Notes: a model not told the origin generated them from the letters alone. Shown: positions 1 to 8,547, counted from the first letter of the stretch. The stretch: 64,000 bases of DNA from Macrococcoides goetzii (GCF_002742385.2 NZ_MJBI02000002.1:372001-436000), one strand, 5' to 3'. Translations and numbers: made by a program.

Positions 1-102
1 TTTAATGCGTTTCTTTCTTTTGATTTTATCCCAAATCGCTAAAACAACACCAATTAATAGTAAGCCGATTGAAATAAGTATATATGTTCCCCACCAAGGC
101 AT
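1..102 (-). CDS. small membrane protein, 3' part lies outside the window
   Basis: The reverse strand opens with ATG at 102 and stays open to the window edge, giving 34 residues that start MPWWGTYILISIG. One hydrophobic segment (about residues 4-23) is followed by a basic stretch (KIKRKKR), the pattern of a short single-span membrane protein with a positive inside tail. No strong ribosome binding site is visible, and the frame extends a further eight codons upstream without another good start. The product is not recognised and the end of the gene is not in the window. Confidence 0.35.
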   Translation of the reverse strand, partial: MPWWGTYILISIGLLLIGVVLAIWDKIKRKKRIK

Positions 103-164
103 ATTAAACCAACTTTCTGTAAAATTTTAGTTATTTTCATAATAACAAACTCATTTATTACATT

Positions 165-206
165 AAAGAAAAAACAGACAATATACTTTTATTTGTACAT
201 TGTCTT
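165..206 (-). terminator. intrinsic terminator of the acetyltransferase gene
   Basis: Imperfect hairpin AGACAATGTAC / GTATATTGTCT (reverse strand) followed by a run of T. It lies just after the stop codon of the 239-673 gene. Confidence 0.7.
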
Positions 207-238
207 TATACTTCGATATTCTTTTAAATGCAGGTTTA

Positions 239-673
239 TCAAAGTAGTTTTTTGATAAAACCTGATGGTTTAACAAGATAACCATTATTTTTATAGAAGT
301 GATGCGCAATATCTCTTTCAGAACGATTACCACTATTAAAGGTTACGATTGGAGCATTCATTTCAATAGCTATTTCTTCAATAGCTTGAAGTAATTTGGA
401 ACCATATTTCTTTCCACGATAATCGGAGTCAATTACAAATGCAAGAATTCTTAGATACGATTGATCAGACTCAAACATATACATTTTACAAAAGCCGCAA
501 AATCCAATAACTTTATTTTCTTGTAGTAGAACAAGCATATGATAATCAGTATGTTCCAATAGTTTTTCTAGCCGATTTTTAATCGATTTTTTATCTGATG
601 GATAGCCTAAATCACTGTAAAGTTTGACGAGTTGAGGAGCATCTGTAGATTTATAATTACGAATATTTATCAT
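239..673 (-). CDS. GNAT-family N-acetyltransferase
   Basis: This 144-residue protein has the length and layout of a single-domain GCN5-related acetyltransferase, which moves acetyl from acetyl-CoA to an amine. The acetyl-CoA loop is visible as RGKKYGSKLL near residues 85-94, after the beta strand LAFVIDSDYRG. The C-terminal HHFYKNNGY segment is the usual beta6-alpha4 motif with a conserved Tyr. GAGG lies about 10 bases before the ATG. It is a single-gene unit between two terminators. The substrate cannot be told from sequence; staphylococcal relatives are simply called GNAT proteins. Confidence 0.85.
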   Translation of the reverse strand: MINIRNYKSTDAPQLVKLYSDLGYPSDKKSIKNRLEKLLEHTDYHMLVLLQENKVIGFCGFCKMYMFESDQSYLRILAFVIDSDYRGKKYGSKLLQAIEEIAIEMNAPIVTFNSGNRSERDIAHHFYKNNGYLVKPSGFIKKLL

Positions 674-751
674 TTTCTTTTATCCTCATTATTTTTAATT
701 ATTTGAATTATTTGAATATATTCATTTTATCAGAAAAGTTGCAAATATATT

Positions 752-785
752 AAAAAGACAATCCACTTTATTGTGGATTGCCTAT
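752..785 (-). terminator. intrinsic terminator of tcyP
   Basis: Stem CAATCCAC / GTGGATTG with loop AATAAA and then a T-run on the reverse strand, directly after the tcyP stop codon. Confidence 0.85.
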
Positions 786-788
786 TTT

Positions 789-2183
789 TTAAACTTCTGT
801 ATTTTCAACTACAGCGTGTTTATCATTAAATATATTTTTATTGAAGTTTCCTAAGAATTTAGAAGTTAATGTTCCTGAAAGCATACTACCATTTACATTA
901 AGCGCAGTACGTCCCATATCAATTAATGGTTCAACTGTGATTAATACACCTGCAAGTGCAATTGGTAATCCCATTGATGATAGAACGATGATAGCAGCAA
1001 ATGTTGCACCACCACCAACACCGGCTACACCGAATGAACTAATCGCTGTGATAATCGCTAATTGAATGATAAATTCAGGTGAAAGTGGATTAATACCTGC
1101 GGTTGGTGCAATCATCACTGCAAGCATTGCAGGATAGATACCGGCACAACCGTTTTGACCCATCGTCGCACCAAATGATGCTGACATATTTGCTGTTGCA
1201 TCATCTACACCTAAAGCGTTTTTTTGTGCTGCGATATTTAAAGGAATTGTTCCAGCGCTAGAACGAGATGTGAAAGCAAATGCTAATGTTGGGAAAACCT
1301 TTTTTAAATATTGAATTGGATTTAATCCTGTTAATGTAATGATAAGTAAATGAATGATGAACATTGTTCCTAAAGCAACATAAGATGCTAATACGAATTT
1401 ACCAAGTTCGACTATACCCGCGAAATTTGTACTTGCAATCATATTTGCCATTAATGCAAGTACCCCGTAAGGTGTTAAGCGTAAGATGATTGTCACAAGT
1501 CGCATTACAACAGCAAATACAGCATCAACCATGTTTGTAAACATAGCAGCATGTTCCGGTTGTTTTCTTCGAACCCCAAGTACTGCAATGCCAACTAAGA
1601 ATGAGAAGATAACGACAGCGATTGTTGAAGTAGGTCTTGCGCCTGTCATATCCATAAATATATTGCTCGGAATAAAATTGACGATACGTTGTGGCATTGT
1701 CTTTTGTTCCATCGTATCGTAACGTTCTTGAATTTCAGTACCACGTGTCTTTTCATCTTGACCAATGCTAATATCTTCTGCGTTTAAATCAAATAATAAC
1801 GCTGATGCGATACCGATTGTTGCTGCAATTAAAGTTGTAGTAATCAATATTCCGATTACCCAGCTGGCCATCTTACCAAGTTGATCCGTAGTATTTAAAT
1901 TAATGATAGAACGGATGATAGATACCATTACAAGTGGCACAACAATTAACATTAATAGCTGAACGTAACCACTACCGACAATACTGTACCAATCTAGCGT
2001 ACCTAAAGTTACTTTAGAATTAGTGCCATAAGCGAATTGAAGTCCGACCCCTAATAAAATCCCTAAAATCATACCTGTGAAGACACGTTTAGAGAAAGAA
2101 ATATGTTTCTTGTTCATGAATATAAGTATTCCTATGAGAATACTAAGAATTAAGACATTTAAAAAAATAAACCCGTTATCCAT
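789..2183 (-). CDS. tcyP: L-cystine symporter TcyP (dicarboxylate/amino acid:cation symporter family)
   Basis: A 464-residue polytopic membrane protein of the DAACS family, which takes up cystine with cations. Hydrophobic helices run through the whole length. The family re-entrant loops and substrate region are visible: the SRSSAGTIPLN serine-rich hairpin near residues 308-318, the NMSASFGATMGQNGCAG segment, and VGGGATFAAIIV near residue 390. Length and N-terminal sequence match the TcyP subfamily of Bacillus and Staphylococcus rather than GltP. GGAGG is well placed before the ATG. It is divergent from the HD-domain operon. CymR control is known for relatives, but I could not pick out a CymR box here. 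Confidence 0.88.
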   Translation of the reverse strand: MDNGFIFLNVLILSILIGILIFMNKKHISFSKRVFTGMILGILLGVGLQFAYGTNSKVTLGTLDWYSIVGSGYVQLLMLIVVPLVMVSIIRSIINLNTTDQLGKMASWVIGILITTTLIAATIGIASALLFDLNAEDISIGQDEKTRGTEIQERYDTMEQKTMPQRIVNFIPSNIFMDMTGARPTSTIAVVIFSFLVGIAVLGVRRKQPEHAAMFTNMVDAVFAVVMRLVTIILRLTPYGVLALMANMIASTNFAGIVELGKFVLASYVALGTMFIIHLLIITLTGLNPIQYLKKVFPTLAFAFTSRSSAGTIPLNIAAQKNALGVDDATANMSASFGATMGQNGCAGIYPAMLAVMIAPTAGINPLSPEFIIQLAIITAISSFGVAGVGGGATFAAIIVLSSMGLPIALAGVLITVEPLIDMGRTALNVNGSMLSGTLTSKFLGNFNKNIFNDKHAVVENTEV

Positions 2184-2314
2184 TGGTTTATACCTCCAAA
2201 AATAGTGAATTTGATTGTACTTTAGGATAACATTGAATGTAATGATAAAACAATAGCATTCGTGAAAATTACGTAATTAGACAAAATTAAATTTCTTAAA
2301 GTAGGTGTAAAGGC

Positions 2315-2899
2315 ATGAATGAAATCCGTAAGGTATATGCTTTTGCTCGTGAAATCGAGCAGTTAAAAACGATTCAAAGAAAAAGTGATACGTTAGATGG
2401 AAGATATGAAAATAGTGCTGAACATTCATGGCAGGCAGCACTTGTTGCGATGCAGTTTGAACAGTTCTATCCTGAACAAGTAGACATTAATCAGGTGATC
2501 AAGATGTTATTGGTTCATGATTTAGGTGAAATCTATGCAGGAGATACGTGGGTATTTGATGACCAGGCGAAAAGTGACTCGTTTGATCGAGAACTTGAAT
2601 CTCTGAAGAAAGTAGTTTCAATGTTAGATGAAGATAATCAGAAGCGCATAATAGATTTATGGACTAACTTTGAGCGTGGTGATAATCATGAAGCAAAGTA
2701 TGCGAGAGTGATTGATGCATTAATCGCTTTGATTAATCTATATGAAGTAAGTAAAGAGGATTACAATCCATATAACCTGACTAAATCACAGGTAACAAAT
2801 AAAAAGATATTTATTAAAGATGATGCACCAGCAATGTGGGAACTCGCTGAAGAAATTATTGAGAAGTGTGTTGAGAAAGGATTGTTGAGGGATGAGTGA
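2315..2899 (+). CDS. HD-domain phosphohydrolase (YfbR-like 5'-deoxynucleotidase family)
   Basis: A 194-residue HD-superfamily metal-dependent phosphohydrolase. The metal ligands are visible: His in SAEHSWQAALVAM (about residue 38), the HD pair in LLVHDLGEIYAGDT (about residues 69-70), and a late Asp in ARVIDALIALINLYE. This pattern is that of the YfbR/COG1896 group, which removes phosphate from deoxynucleoside 5'-monophosphates. It is the first gene of a tight operon: its stop overlaps the start of the methyltransferase. The exact substrate is not shown by sequence. Confidence 0.8.
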   Translation: MNEIRKVYAFAREIEQLKTIQRKSDTLDGRYENSAEHSWQAALVAMQFEQFYPEQVDINQVIKMLLVHDLGEIYAGDTWVFDDQAKSDSFDRELESLKKVVSMLDEDNQKRIIDLWTNFERGDNHEAKYARVIDALIALINLYEVSKEDYNPYNLTKSQVTNKKIFIKDDAPAMWELAEEIIEKCVEKGLLRDE

Positions 2900-3593
2900 G
2901 TTCGATGCGATACGTTCTGCAGAACTTGAATACCATGATGCTTTTTATAAATCTACAAAATTATATGAGCCTGGTAGTTGGATAGGAAAACCAGTCGCAA
3001 ATGTAATGAAAGCATTTGAACTGATAGACAGTTCAAAAACACTAAGGATATTGGACTTAGGGAGTGGTGTTGGTAGAAATGCAATTACCATTGCACAGAA
3101 GTCGATAGATGGCACAGTTGTAGATTGTGTTGATATACTGCCATCAGCAATTGAAATACTTAATGACAATGCTAAAGCGTATAACGTTAAAGATAAAATT
3201 AATGGAATTGTATCTACTATTGAAGATTATCAAATCAACAAAGAATATGATTTCATCATTGGTGTTTCAACACTTGAACATGTCAATGATGAAGCGGCGT
3301 TTAAAAAAGTACTAAATAATATAAGAAATCATCTCGTAATCAATGGTATTGCCTGTTTAATTATTAATTCTGAAGTTCAAGAAAAAGATATCGAAACAGG
3401 AGAATTATTAGTACCGCAGTTTGAAGTGAATATGCTGACAATGGATATGCAGAAATTAGTTCATGATATTTTTGAGGGATTTGAATTTGTTAAAGAAGAA
3501 ATAAAATTATTGAATTACAGAATTAATCGTGCAGGTAAGGATGTTAATTTAAGTACGAATGCAGTGACTTTTATTATTGGGAGGACGATATGA
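2892..3593 (+). CDS. class I SAM-dependent methyltransferase
   Basis: A 233-residue Rossmann-fold methyltransferase. Motif I is ILDLGSGVGRNA (about residues 53-64), followed by the acidic residue of motif II in VVDCVDILPSA and motif IV in DFIIGVSTLEHV. The start codon overlaps the preceding stop by eight bases and its stop overlaps the next start (ATGA), so the three genes are probably translationally coupled. The substrate is unknown. An internal glycine-rich motif and the 'TLEHV' phrase resemble ubiquinone/small-molecule methyltransferases (Methyltransf_11/25). Confidence 0.8.
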   Translation: MSEFDAIRSAELEYHDAFYKSTKLYEPGSWIGKPVANVMKAFELIDSSKTLRILDLGSGVGRNAITIAQKSIDGTVVDCVDILPSAIEILNDNAKAYNVKDKINGIVSTIEDYQINKEYDFIIGVSTLEHVNDEAAFKKVLNNIRNHLVINGIACLIINSEVQEKDIETGELLVPQFEVNMLTMDMQKLVHDIFEGFEFVKEEIKLLNYRINRAGKDVNLSTNAVTFIIGRTI

Positions 3594-4111
3594 TAATAGA
3601 AGGTAAAGAAATTCATTTCGGTATAGACAAACCAATTCCTTATTTTCAAGTCAGCGATGAACACAGAATTAGATTTGGCTATGAAAAGATGAATGGTAGT
3701 TTAATTAAACAAATTATTACGGACACATATTCTGATGACAATTTTGATATGGAGTTTTTATTGAGTGTCATTGAAGGTGATTATATTCAAACTGAAAAAA
3801 CGAATTTAGGACGTTATTTTAAGATTACGAACTGGAAAGAAGTATTTCATAAAGGTGAAGAAGATGTTGACTACATCAATGTAATCGTAAAAAATATTGA
3901 TCTTCAACCGTTAATTAAATATATTACGAATGTTGTTTGTGGAAATGAAAGAGAGGCATTTATATTATTTTATTCATTAAATAAAATAATTTATGTATGT
4001 AATGATGTAATCGATATTGTCAGTCATGATACGAAATTTATTGAGGATTTTAAATCAAAATATGAAGGTATTTATGACACGTATTGGGTAGGTAGACCTA
4101 ACGACGAATAA
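3590..4111 (+). CDS. hypothetical protein, third gene of the HD/methyltransferase operon
   Basis: A 173-residue soluble acidic protein that I do not recognise. Its start overlaps the methyltransferase stop by four bases (ATGA) and has GGGAGGA upstream, so it is translated with that gene. It has no signal peptide, membrane segment, Cys cluster or nucleotide-binding loop. It looks like an alpha/beta protein with a short aromatic N-terminus (PIPYFQVSDEHRIRFGYEKM). A terminator follows about 60 bases downstream. Coupling with an HD phosphohydrolase and a methyltransferase suggests nucleotide or small-molecule metabolism, but this is only context. Confidence 0.7.
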   Translation: MIIEGKEIHFGIDKPIPYFQVSDEHRIRFGYEKMNGSLIKQIITDTYSDDNFDMEFLLSVIEGDYIQTEKTNLGRYFKITNWKEVFHKGEEDVDYINVIVKNIDLQPLIKYITNVVCGNEREAFILFYSLNKIIYVCNDVIDIVSHDTKFIEDFKSKYEGIYDTYWVGRPNDE

Positions 4112-4167
4112 AATACTGGCAATGAACACATATAAATCGCGTTTATAACCATTTATAACTAAATTTA

Positions 4168-4194
4168 AGTCATTCCATAAGGGATGGCTTTTTG
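4168..4194 (+). terminator. terminator of the HD/methyltransferase operon
   Basis: Hairpin GTCATTCC-ATAA-GGGATGGC with two G-U pairs, followed by TTTTTG. A TTGACG -35-like element begins immediately after it (4195-4200), probably for the next gene. Confidence 0.7.
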
Positions 4195-4266
4195 TTGACG
4201 TTTTTATAGATTTCCCATACGCTAATAAAAATCAAAAAATTTAGATAATAAGAAAAGAGGACGAAC

Positions 4267-4815
4267 ATGAACAGACTATCTATTAAAGTTGATGAGCGTA
4301 TTGAACTGGTACAAGCAGAAATTTTTCATGGAGAAGATTTGTATAATGTGATTGATCAAAATAGAGAGCACTTAAGAACATTTTTGACTTTTATAGATAT
4401 CATCACTGAACCTGCACATGAAACTGCATTTATTAAAAAGATGATGAATGAGTTTGCGCAAGGGACGGGACGTTTATTTTTGATATTTGTTGATGGAGAG
4501 TTATCTGGAACGCTAGATTTACATGCGATTAATCAGGGTTTTAAGAAGGCGGAAATCGGTTACTGGTTGAAAGAAGATTTAAATGGTCAAGGGATTATGA
4601 CGAAATCAGTAATTGCTTTATGTGACTTTGCTTTCAATCAAATGGGGTTGAATAAACTTTCAATCAGTGCTGATGTTGACAATATTGGTAGTAATAAAGT
4701 AGCCGAGAAAGCTGGATTTGAGTTTGTTAGTATGGATAAACAGGATGTTTTGTTATACGGTGAATTTAGAGACATGAATCGTTATGCTTTATTGAAGGAA
4801 GATTTTAAGCGATAG
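4267..4815 (+). CDS. RimL-like GNAT acetyltransferase
   Basis: This 182-residue protein follows the Acetyltransf_3 (RimJ/RimL) pattern. It has a long N-terminal region ending in LFLIFVDGELSGTLDLH, the acetyl-CoA motif GYWLKEDLNGQGIMTKSV (about residues 100-117) and the C-terminal DNIGSNKVAEKAGF motif. Members acetylate protein N-termini or amino groups of small molecules; in Bacilli relatives are annotated as ribosomal-protein-serine acetyltransferase or YdaF. AAAGAGG lies upstream of the ATG. It stands alone between a terminator and the hemerythrin gene. Confidence 0.85.
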   Translation: MNRLSIKVDERIELVQAEIFHGEDLYNVIDQNREHLRTFLTFIDIITEPAHETAFIKKMMNEFAQGTGRLFLIFVDGELSGTLDLHAINQGFKKAEIGYWLKEDLNGQGIMTKSVIALCDFAFNQMGLNKLSISADVDNIGSNKVAEKAGFEFVSMDKQDVLLYGEFRDMNRYALLKEDFKR

Positions 4816-4864
4816 ACTGACGATTTTGTGAATGTTTGTAAGAAAGGTCCCAGCATTACTTTGT

Positions 4865-4887
4865 AAGGTGTATATTAAATGTATCTT
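4865..4887 (+). promoter_or_regulatory. inverted repeat resembling an NsrR-type nitric oxide operator
   Basis: Two half-sites, AAGGTGTAT at 4865 and ATGTATCTT ending at 4887, form a 23-base imperfect palindrome. By eye it agrees at 18 of 23 positions with an AAGATGCATTT-A-AAATGCATCTT arrangement. It lies just upstream of the ribosome binding site of the hemerythrin-PAS gene. Binding by an Rrf2-family regulator is inferred. Confidence 0.35.
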
Positions 4888-4904
4888 ATATAGTGAGGTG
4901 TACT

Positions 4905-6083
4905 ATGATAAATTTCGAGCTTACAAATGAAATAAAATCAATACTGACAAATATTCAAAGCAATAAGGAAGATCATTCAGTTGCTATCTTAGAAAATTAT
5001 TCGCTGGTGGATTTCTTAATCGCTATTATACAAATACACTACACGGAAGGTATTTCTTCAATAGAAGAAATTCATAAATTGATTGATATGTATAATTGTC
5101 ATATGAACGAAAGGATACAGGAAGTATATATTTCACTTGACGATGATCATCCGTTAAATATTATGAAAAGAGAAAATGATACATTTATTAATACATTAGA
5201 ACGTATGGAAGAGAAATTGACGATTGTAGCATCTAAAAAAGACAGTTCAATGCTTGAAGAAGATTTAAAAATAATAGGTGCATTATATGCACATTATAAC
5301 CGTAAAGAAAAATTGATATTTCCAATATTAGAACGAAAACAAGTTTATACATTACCAAGAAAGATTTGGGCACTTGATGATGATAATCGCACTACTTATC
5401 ATCAATTCAAAAACCGTCTAAAACGAATTGATGAAATTGAGTTTAAGCATATTAGAAAATCGTTCGATACGTTAAATAAAGGTATGAAGCAAATGATATT
5501 GCATGAGGAAGACATTCTTATTCCTTTAGTTCAGGAATTATTTACTGCACAGGAATGTGAAACTATCGCCAATGAAAGTAAAGCATTTGGTTATGCAGTA
5601 GATGTTAAATCAGTATGGTCTGATAAAGATAAAGTATATCAAACAAAAGAAAAGAAAAGTGAAGATAAAAATCAAAACATTAAAATAGGTGGCGGTTACT
5701 TAACCTTGAAAGAAGCGGAATTAATACTTAATAATATTCCGCTTGAACTGACATTTGTTGATAAGAACGGATTATTTAAATACTTTAATGAAATTACTGA
5801 ATCTGCGGATATGATGTTTATTCGCACACCTATTTCTATTGGTAGAAGTGTAGCGAATTGTCATCCACCGAAGAGTTTGAAGAAGATGATGCAAGTTATG
5901 CGTAAACTTAAAAATAGAGAGCAGGAAACTGTGACAATGTGGTTTAAGAAAGGTGAAGAATATATTTATGTAACATACAAAGGCGTCTTTGATGAAAAAG
6001 GTGAGTATCAAGGAATTCTTGAATACGTTCAGGATATTCAGCCGTTCCTGGATTTGCCTAGTGTCGTTAAACGTGATATTTAA
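4905..6083 (+). CDS. DUF438 / hemerythrin HHE / PAS domain protein
   Basis: A 392-residue cytoplasmic protein. The N-terminal DUF438-like part (about residues 10-70) is followed by a hemerythrin-type HHE region. Candidate iron ligands include HPLNIMKREN, LYAHYNRKEKLIFPILE and MILHEEDILIPLV. The C-terminal third is a PAS domain beginning ELTFVDKNGLFKYFNE. The family is thought to sense oxygen or nitric oxide, or to handle iron, and it is common in Staphylococcaceae. I chose ATG 4905, not GTG 4893, because GAGGTG at 4895 is correctly spaced for it. An NsrR-like palindrome lies directly upstream. The MOSC gene follows within 14 bases. Confidence 0.85.
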   Translation: MINFELTNEIKSILTNIQSNKEDHSVAILENYSLVDFLIAIIQIHYTEGISSIEEIHKLIDMYNCHMNERIQEVYISLDDDHPLNIMKRENDTFINTLERMEEKLTIVASKKDSSMLEEDLKIIGALYAHYNRKEKLIFPILERKQVYTLPRKIWALDDDNRTTYHQFKNRLKRIDEIEFKHIRKSFDTLNKGMKQMILHEEDILIPLVQELFTAQECETIANESKAFGYAVDVKSVWSDKDKVYQTKEKKSEDKNQNIKIGGGYLTLKEAELILNNIPLELTFVDKNGLFKYFNEITESADMMFIRTPISIGRSVANCHPPKSLKKMMQVMRKLKNREQETVTMWFKKGEEYIYVTYKGVFDEKGEYQGILEYVQDIQPFLDLPSVVKRDI

Positions 6084-6096
6084 AAGGGGTGTTAGT

Positions 6097-6786
6097 ATGC
6101 ATGTTGAAATGATGTTTATCGGAAAACCAAAACAACTAGGTAGTGAAGAAGCTTCAGATAAATTAAATCAGTCATGGATTTCAGCTATCAATCGAGATGC
6201 CGTTTCACGTGGAAACTTAACCGAACATGGCTTTGAAGATGATGAAGTTGCGGATAAAAAGCATCATGGTGGTGTTGATAAAGCTGTATTTTGCTATGCA
6301 ATCGAACATTATCCGTTATGGCGAAATGAATTGAGTAAAGATATACAACCAGGTGGTTTTGGTGAAAATCTCAGTGTTACATATATGAATGAACAAACAG
6401 TATGTCTAGGTGATATTTATCAAATTGGTAAAGCGCTTGTTCAAGTTACGCAACCACGTAAACCATGCTGGAAGCCTGCAAGAAAATATCGAGAAATAGA
6501 ATTGTCTAAGGTTACTGAAGAAAATGGTAGAACTGGTTGGTACTTAAAAGTGCTTCGTCCTGGAGTAGTGAGTGTAAACGATAAAATAGAGTTAATTGAA
6601 AGATCATATCCAGAGTGGACCATTGCAAAGTGTAACGAAGTGATGCATTTTTCTGCTGATTTAAGTCTAGTGAAGGAATTATCTGAAGTTAATGTTTTGG
6701 CTGACACATGGAAAGTCAGTTTAAAGAAAAAACTATTAGGAGAAATTGAAGACAAGACACATAGATTATATGGACCGAATATTTAG
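6097..6786 (+). CDS. MOSC domain protein (YiiM-like)
   Basis: A 229-residue protein with an N-terminal beta-rich segment and a MOSC domain (about residues 45-165). Key features are KHHGGVDKAVFCYAIEHY, GGFGENLSV and QPRKPCWKPARKY with the conserved Cys expected to bind sulfur or the molybdenum cofactor. The C-terminal alpha region matches YiiM proteins, which in E. coli reduce N-hydroxylated compounds. The frame is open upstream, but ATG 6097 with AAAGGGGTG is the sound start. It sits between the hemerythrin-PAS gene and a P-loop kinase as a likely three-gene operon. Confidence 0.85.
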   Translation: MHVEMMFIGKPKQLGSEEASDKLNQSWISAINRDAVSRGNLTEHGFEDDEVADKKHHGGVDKAVFCYAIEHYPLWRNELSKDIQPGGFGENLSVTYMNEQTVCLGDIYQIGKALVQVTQPRKPCWKPARKYREIELSKVTEENGRTGWYLKVLRPGVVSVNDKIELIERSYPEWTIAKCNEVMHFSADLSLVKELSEVNVLADTWKVSLKKKLLGEIEDKTHRLYGPNI

Positions 6787-6797
6787 TGGGTGATATG

Positions 6798-7286
6798 ATG
6801 GCAAAATTAATGATTCTTAGAGGTAATTCAGGAAGCGGTAAAACCTCAACTGCTAAATTACTGCAAGAAGCTCTGGGTGAAGGAACGATTCTTATTTCTC
6901 AAGATTTATTGAGAAGAGAAATGTTACGTGTTAAAGATAAGGTTGGTAATATTTCGACTGAATTGTTGAGAACAATGATTGAATTTGGTATGGAACACTG
7001 TAAATATGTTGTAGTAGAAGGAATATTAACACGTCGTAAACATGGAGATATGTTGAGAGAAATGGTTAATAAATATAATGATGCATCTTACGTCTATTAC
7101 TTTGATATTCCGTTTGAAGAGACTTTGCGTCGCCATCAATATAAACAAAATGTTGAATTTGGTGAAGATGAAATGCGTAAATGGTTTCTGGACAAAGATT
7201 ATTTAGGAGTAGAAGGAGAATTTATTATTACGGAAGAATTGTCTCAAAAAGAAATAATTGAGATGATAAAAGAGCAAGTGAAGTAA
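6798..7286 (+). CDS. small P-loop kinase (AAA_33 / zeta-toxin-like fold)
   Basis: About 162 residues with Walker A GNSGSGKTSTAK near the N-terminus and a strand YVVVEGILTRRKHGDM that supplies the second acidic site. A basic lid segment, FEETLRRHQYKQN, follows. This is the pattern of small nucleotide- or sugar-phosphotransferring kinases; zeta toxins share the fold, but no epsilon antitoxin neighbours it, so a toxin role is unlikely. Candidate starts are GTG 6786, ATG 6795 and ATG 6798; spacing from GGGTG favours 6798. The 51-bp hairpin array begins right after the stop. Confidence 0.7.
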   Translation: MAKLMILRGNSGSGKTSTAKLLQEALGEGTILISQDLLRREMLRVKDKVGNISTELLRTMIEFGMEHCKYVVVEGILTRRKHGDMLREMVNKYNDASYVYYFDIPFEETLRRHQYKQNVEFGEDEMRKWFLDKDYLGVEGEFIITEELSQKEIIEMIKEQVK

Positions 7287-7297
7287 GAAGGAGGTTA

Positions 7298-7492
7298 TGG
7301 CGGTATTTGAAGACAATAATTAAAGATTTCGCTAAAATTAATGAGTAATAGTGGTATCGCTCTATAAAAAATTAAGATACCGCTAAAACGTGTGAGTATT
7401 AGCGGTATCGAGCTATAAAAGTTTAAGATTCTGCTAAAACTAATGAATTATAGCGGTATGAGAAAATTTACAATTAAGATGCCGCTAAAACT
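7298..7492. repeat. 51-bp tandem hairpin repeat array (4 units)
   Basis: Four imperfect copies of a 51-bp unit. GGTAT cores (CGGTAT or TGGTAT) begin at 7301, 7352, 7403 and 7454, and GCTAAAA begins at 7331, 7382, 7433 and 7484, each exactly 51 bp apart. Within each unit the left arm (TAGCGGTATC) and right arm (GATACCGCTA) are complementary, so every unit can form a hairpin. The last unit runs up to the ribosome binding site of the threonine aldolase gene. Confidence 0.9.
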
Positions 7493-7505
7493 AAGGAGAG
7501 ATAAC

Positions 7506-8537
7506 ATGATTCGATTTGATAATGATTATTCAACTGGTGGACATCCGCTCATTCTGGAACGTTTAGTAGAAACAAATGATGAACAGCACCCAGGATACGG
7601 GGTCGATGACCATTGTAAACATGCGGCTGAATTAATAAAAGAACATTGTAGTGGAGATGTTGATGTTCACTTCTTAGTTGGTGGTACACAAACTAACAAG
7701 ACAGTGATTGCATCAATGCTACGTCCTCATCAGGCAGTCATTGCAGCTGATTCTGGGCATATTGCCGTTCACGAAACAGGTGCAATCGAAGCAACGGGTC
7801 ATAAAGTTATTACAATTCCGGGTATCGATGGGAAGTTACGTCTGGAAGATGTAGAAAATTATGTTGAAGATTATTGGAATGATGTGACATTCGAACACAT
7901 TCCACAACCGAAGATGGTCTATATCTCGCAACCAACTGAATTTGGGACATTATATTCTAAGCAGGAGTTAACGGATTTATATGATTTCTGTAAACAAAAA
8001 AATATGTACTTAATGGTTGATGGAGCACGTTTAGGTTATGCATTAGCGGCTAAGGAAAATGATGTAACGATTAAAGATCTTTCTGAACTAAGTGATGTGT
8101 TCTATATCGGTGGTACTAAAGTAGGAGCACTATTTGGAGAAGCAGTAGTGTTTACTAATGATGCATTAAAACCTGATTTTAGATATTTCATTAAACAAAA
8201 CGGTGGAATGCTTGCAAAAGGTAGATTGCTTGGTATTCAATATGAGGTACTCTTTGAAGACAACTTGTATGAAGCAATTTCAAAACATGCCGTTGAACTT
8301 GCCGATAAATTGACGAAGGCATTTGAAGAAAAGGGTATACAAATGAAATATCCATCACCTACGAATCAACGATTTCCGATATTAACGAAAGCGCAGATTG
8401 AAACACTTCGTGAGAAATATACATTTGCTGATTGGGAGAAGATTGACGACAATTTATTTGCAGTGCGTTTCTGTACAAGCTGGTCAACAAAGCGTGAAGA
8501 TGTGGATACATTAATTCAAGATATTAAAGCACTTTAA
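7506..8537 (+). CDS. low-specificity L-threonine aldolase
   Basis: A 343-residue PLP-dependent fold-type I enzyme that cleaves threonine or allo-threonine to glycine and acetaldehyde. Seen features include the N-terminal NDYSTGGHPLILERL, the HFLVGGTQTNKTV cofactor phosphate region, LMVDGARLGYAL with the Asp and Arg near PLP, and YIGGTKVGALFGE with the Schiff-base Lys near residue 204. Staphylococcal relatives are annotated as threonine aldolase or beta-eliminating lyase. The frame is open further upstream into the repeat array, but AAGGAGAG before ATG 7506 sets the start. The methyltransferase gene follows after 10 bases. Confidence 0.88.
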   Translation: MIRFDNDYSTGGHPLILERLVETNDEQHPGYGVDDHCKHAAELIKEHCSGDVDVHFLVGGTQTNKTVIASMLRPHQAVIAADSGHIAVHETGAIEATGHKVITIPGIDGKLRLEDVENYVEDYWNDVTFEHIPQPKMVYISQPTEFGTLYSKQELTDLYDFCKQKNMYLMVDGARLGYALAAKENDVTIKDLSELSDVFYIGGTKVGALFGEAVVFTNDALKPDFRYFIKQNGGMLAKGRLLGIQYEVLFEDNLYEAISKHAVELADKLTKAFEEKGIQMKYPSPTNQRFPILTKAQIETLREKYTFADWEKIDDNLFAVRFCTSWSTKREDVDTLIQDIKAL

Positions 8538-8547
8538 GGAGGAGTTT

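Noticed and set aside
6786-7286. Zeta-type toxin of a toxin-antitoxin pair
   Set aside because: The P-loop fold is shared, but there is no small antitoxin gene next to it.
7298-7492. Possible CRISPR array
   Set aside because: Units are imperfect copies along their whole length with no unique spacers, and no cas gene is in the window. The same holds for the arrays at 22229 and 42609.
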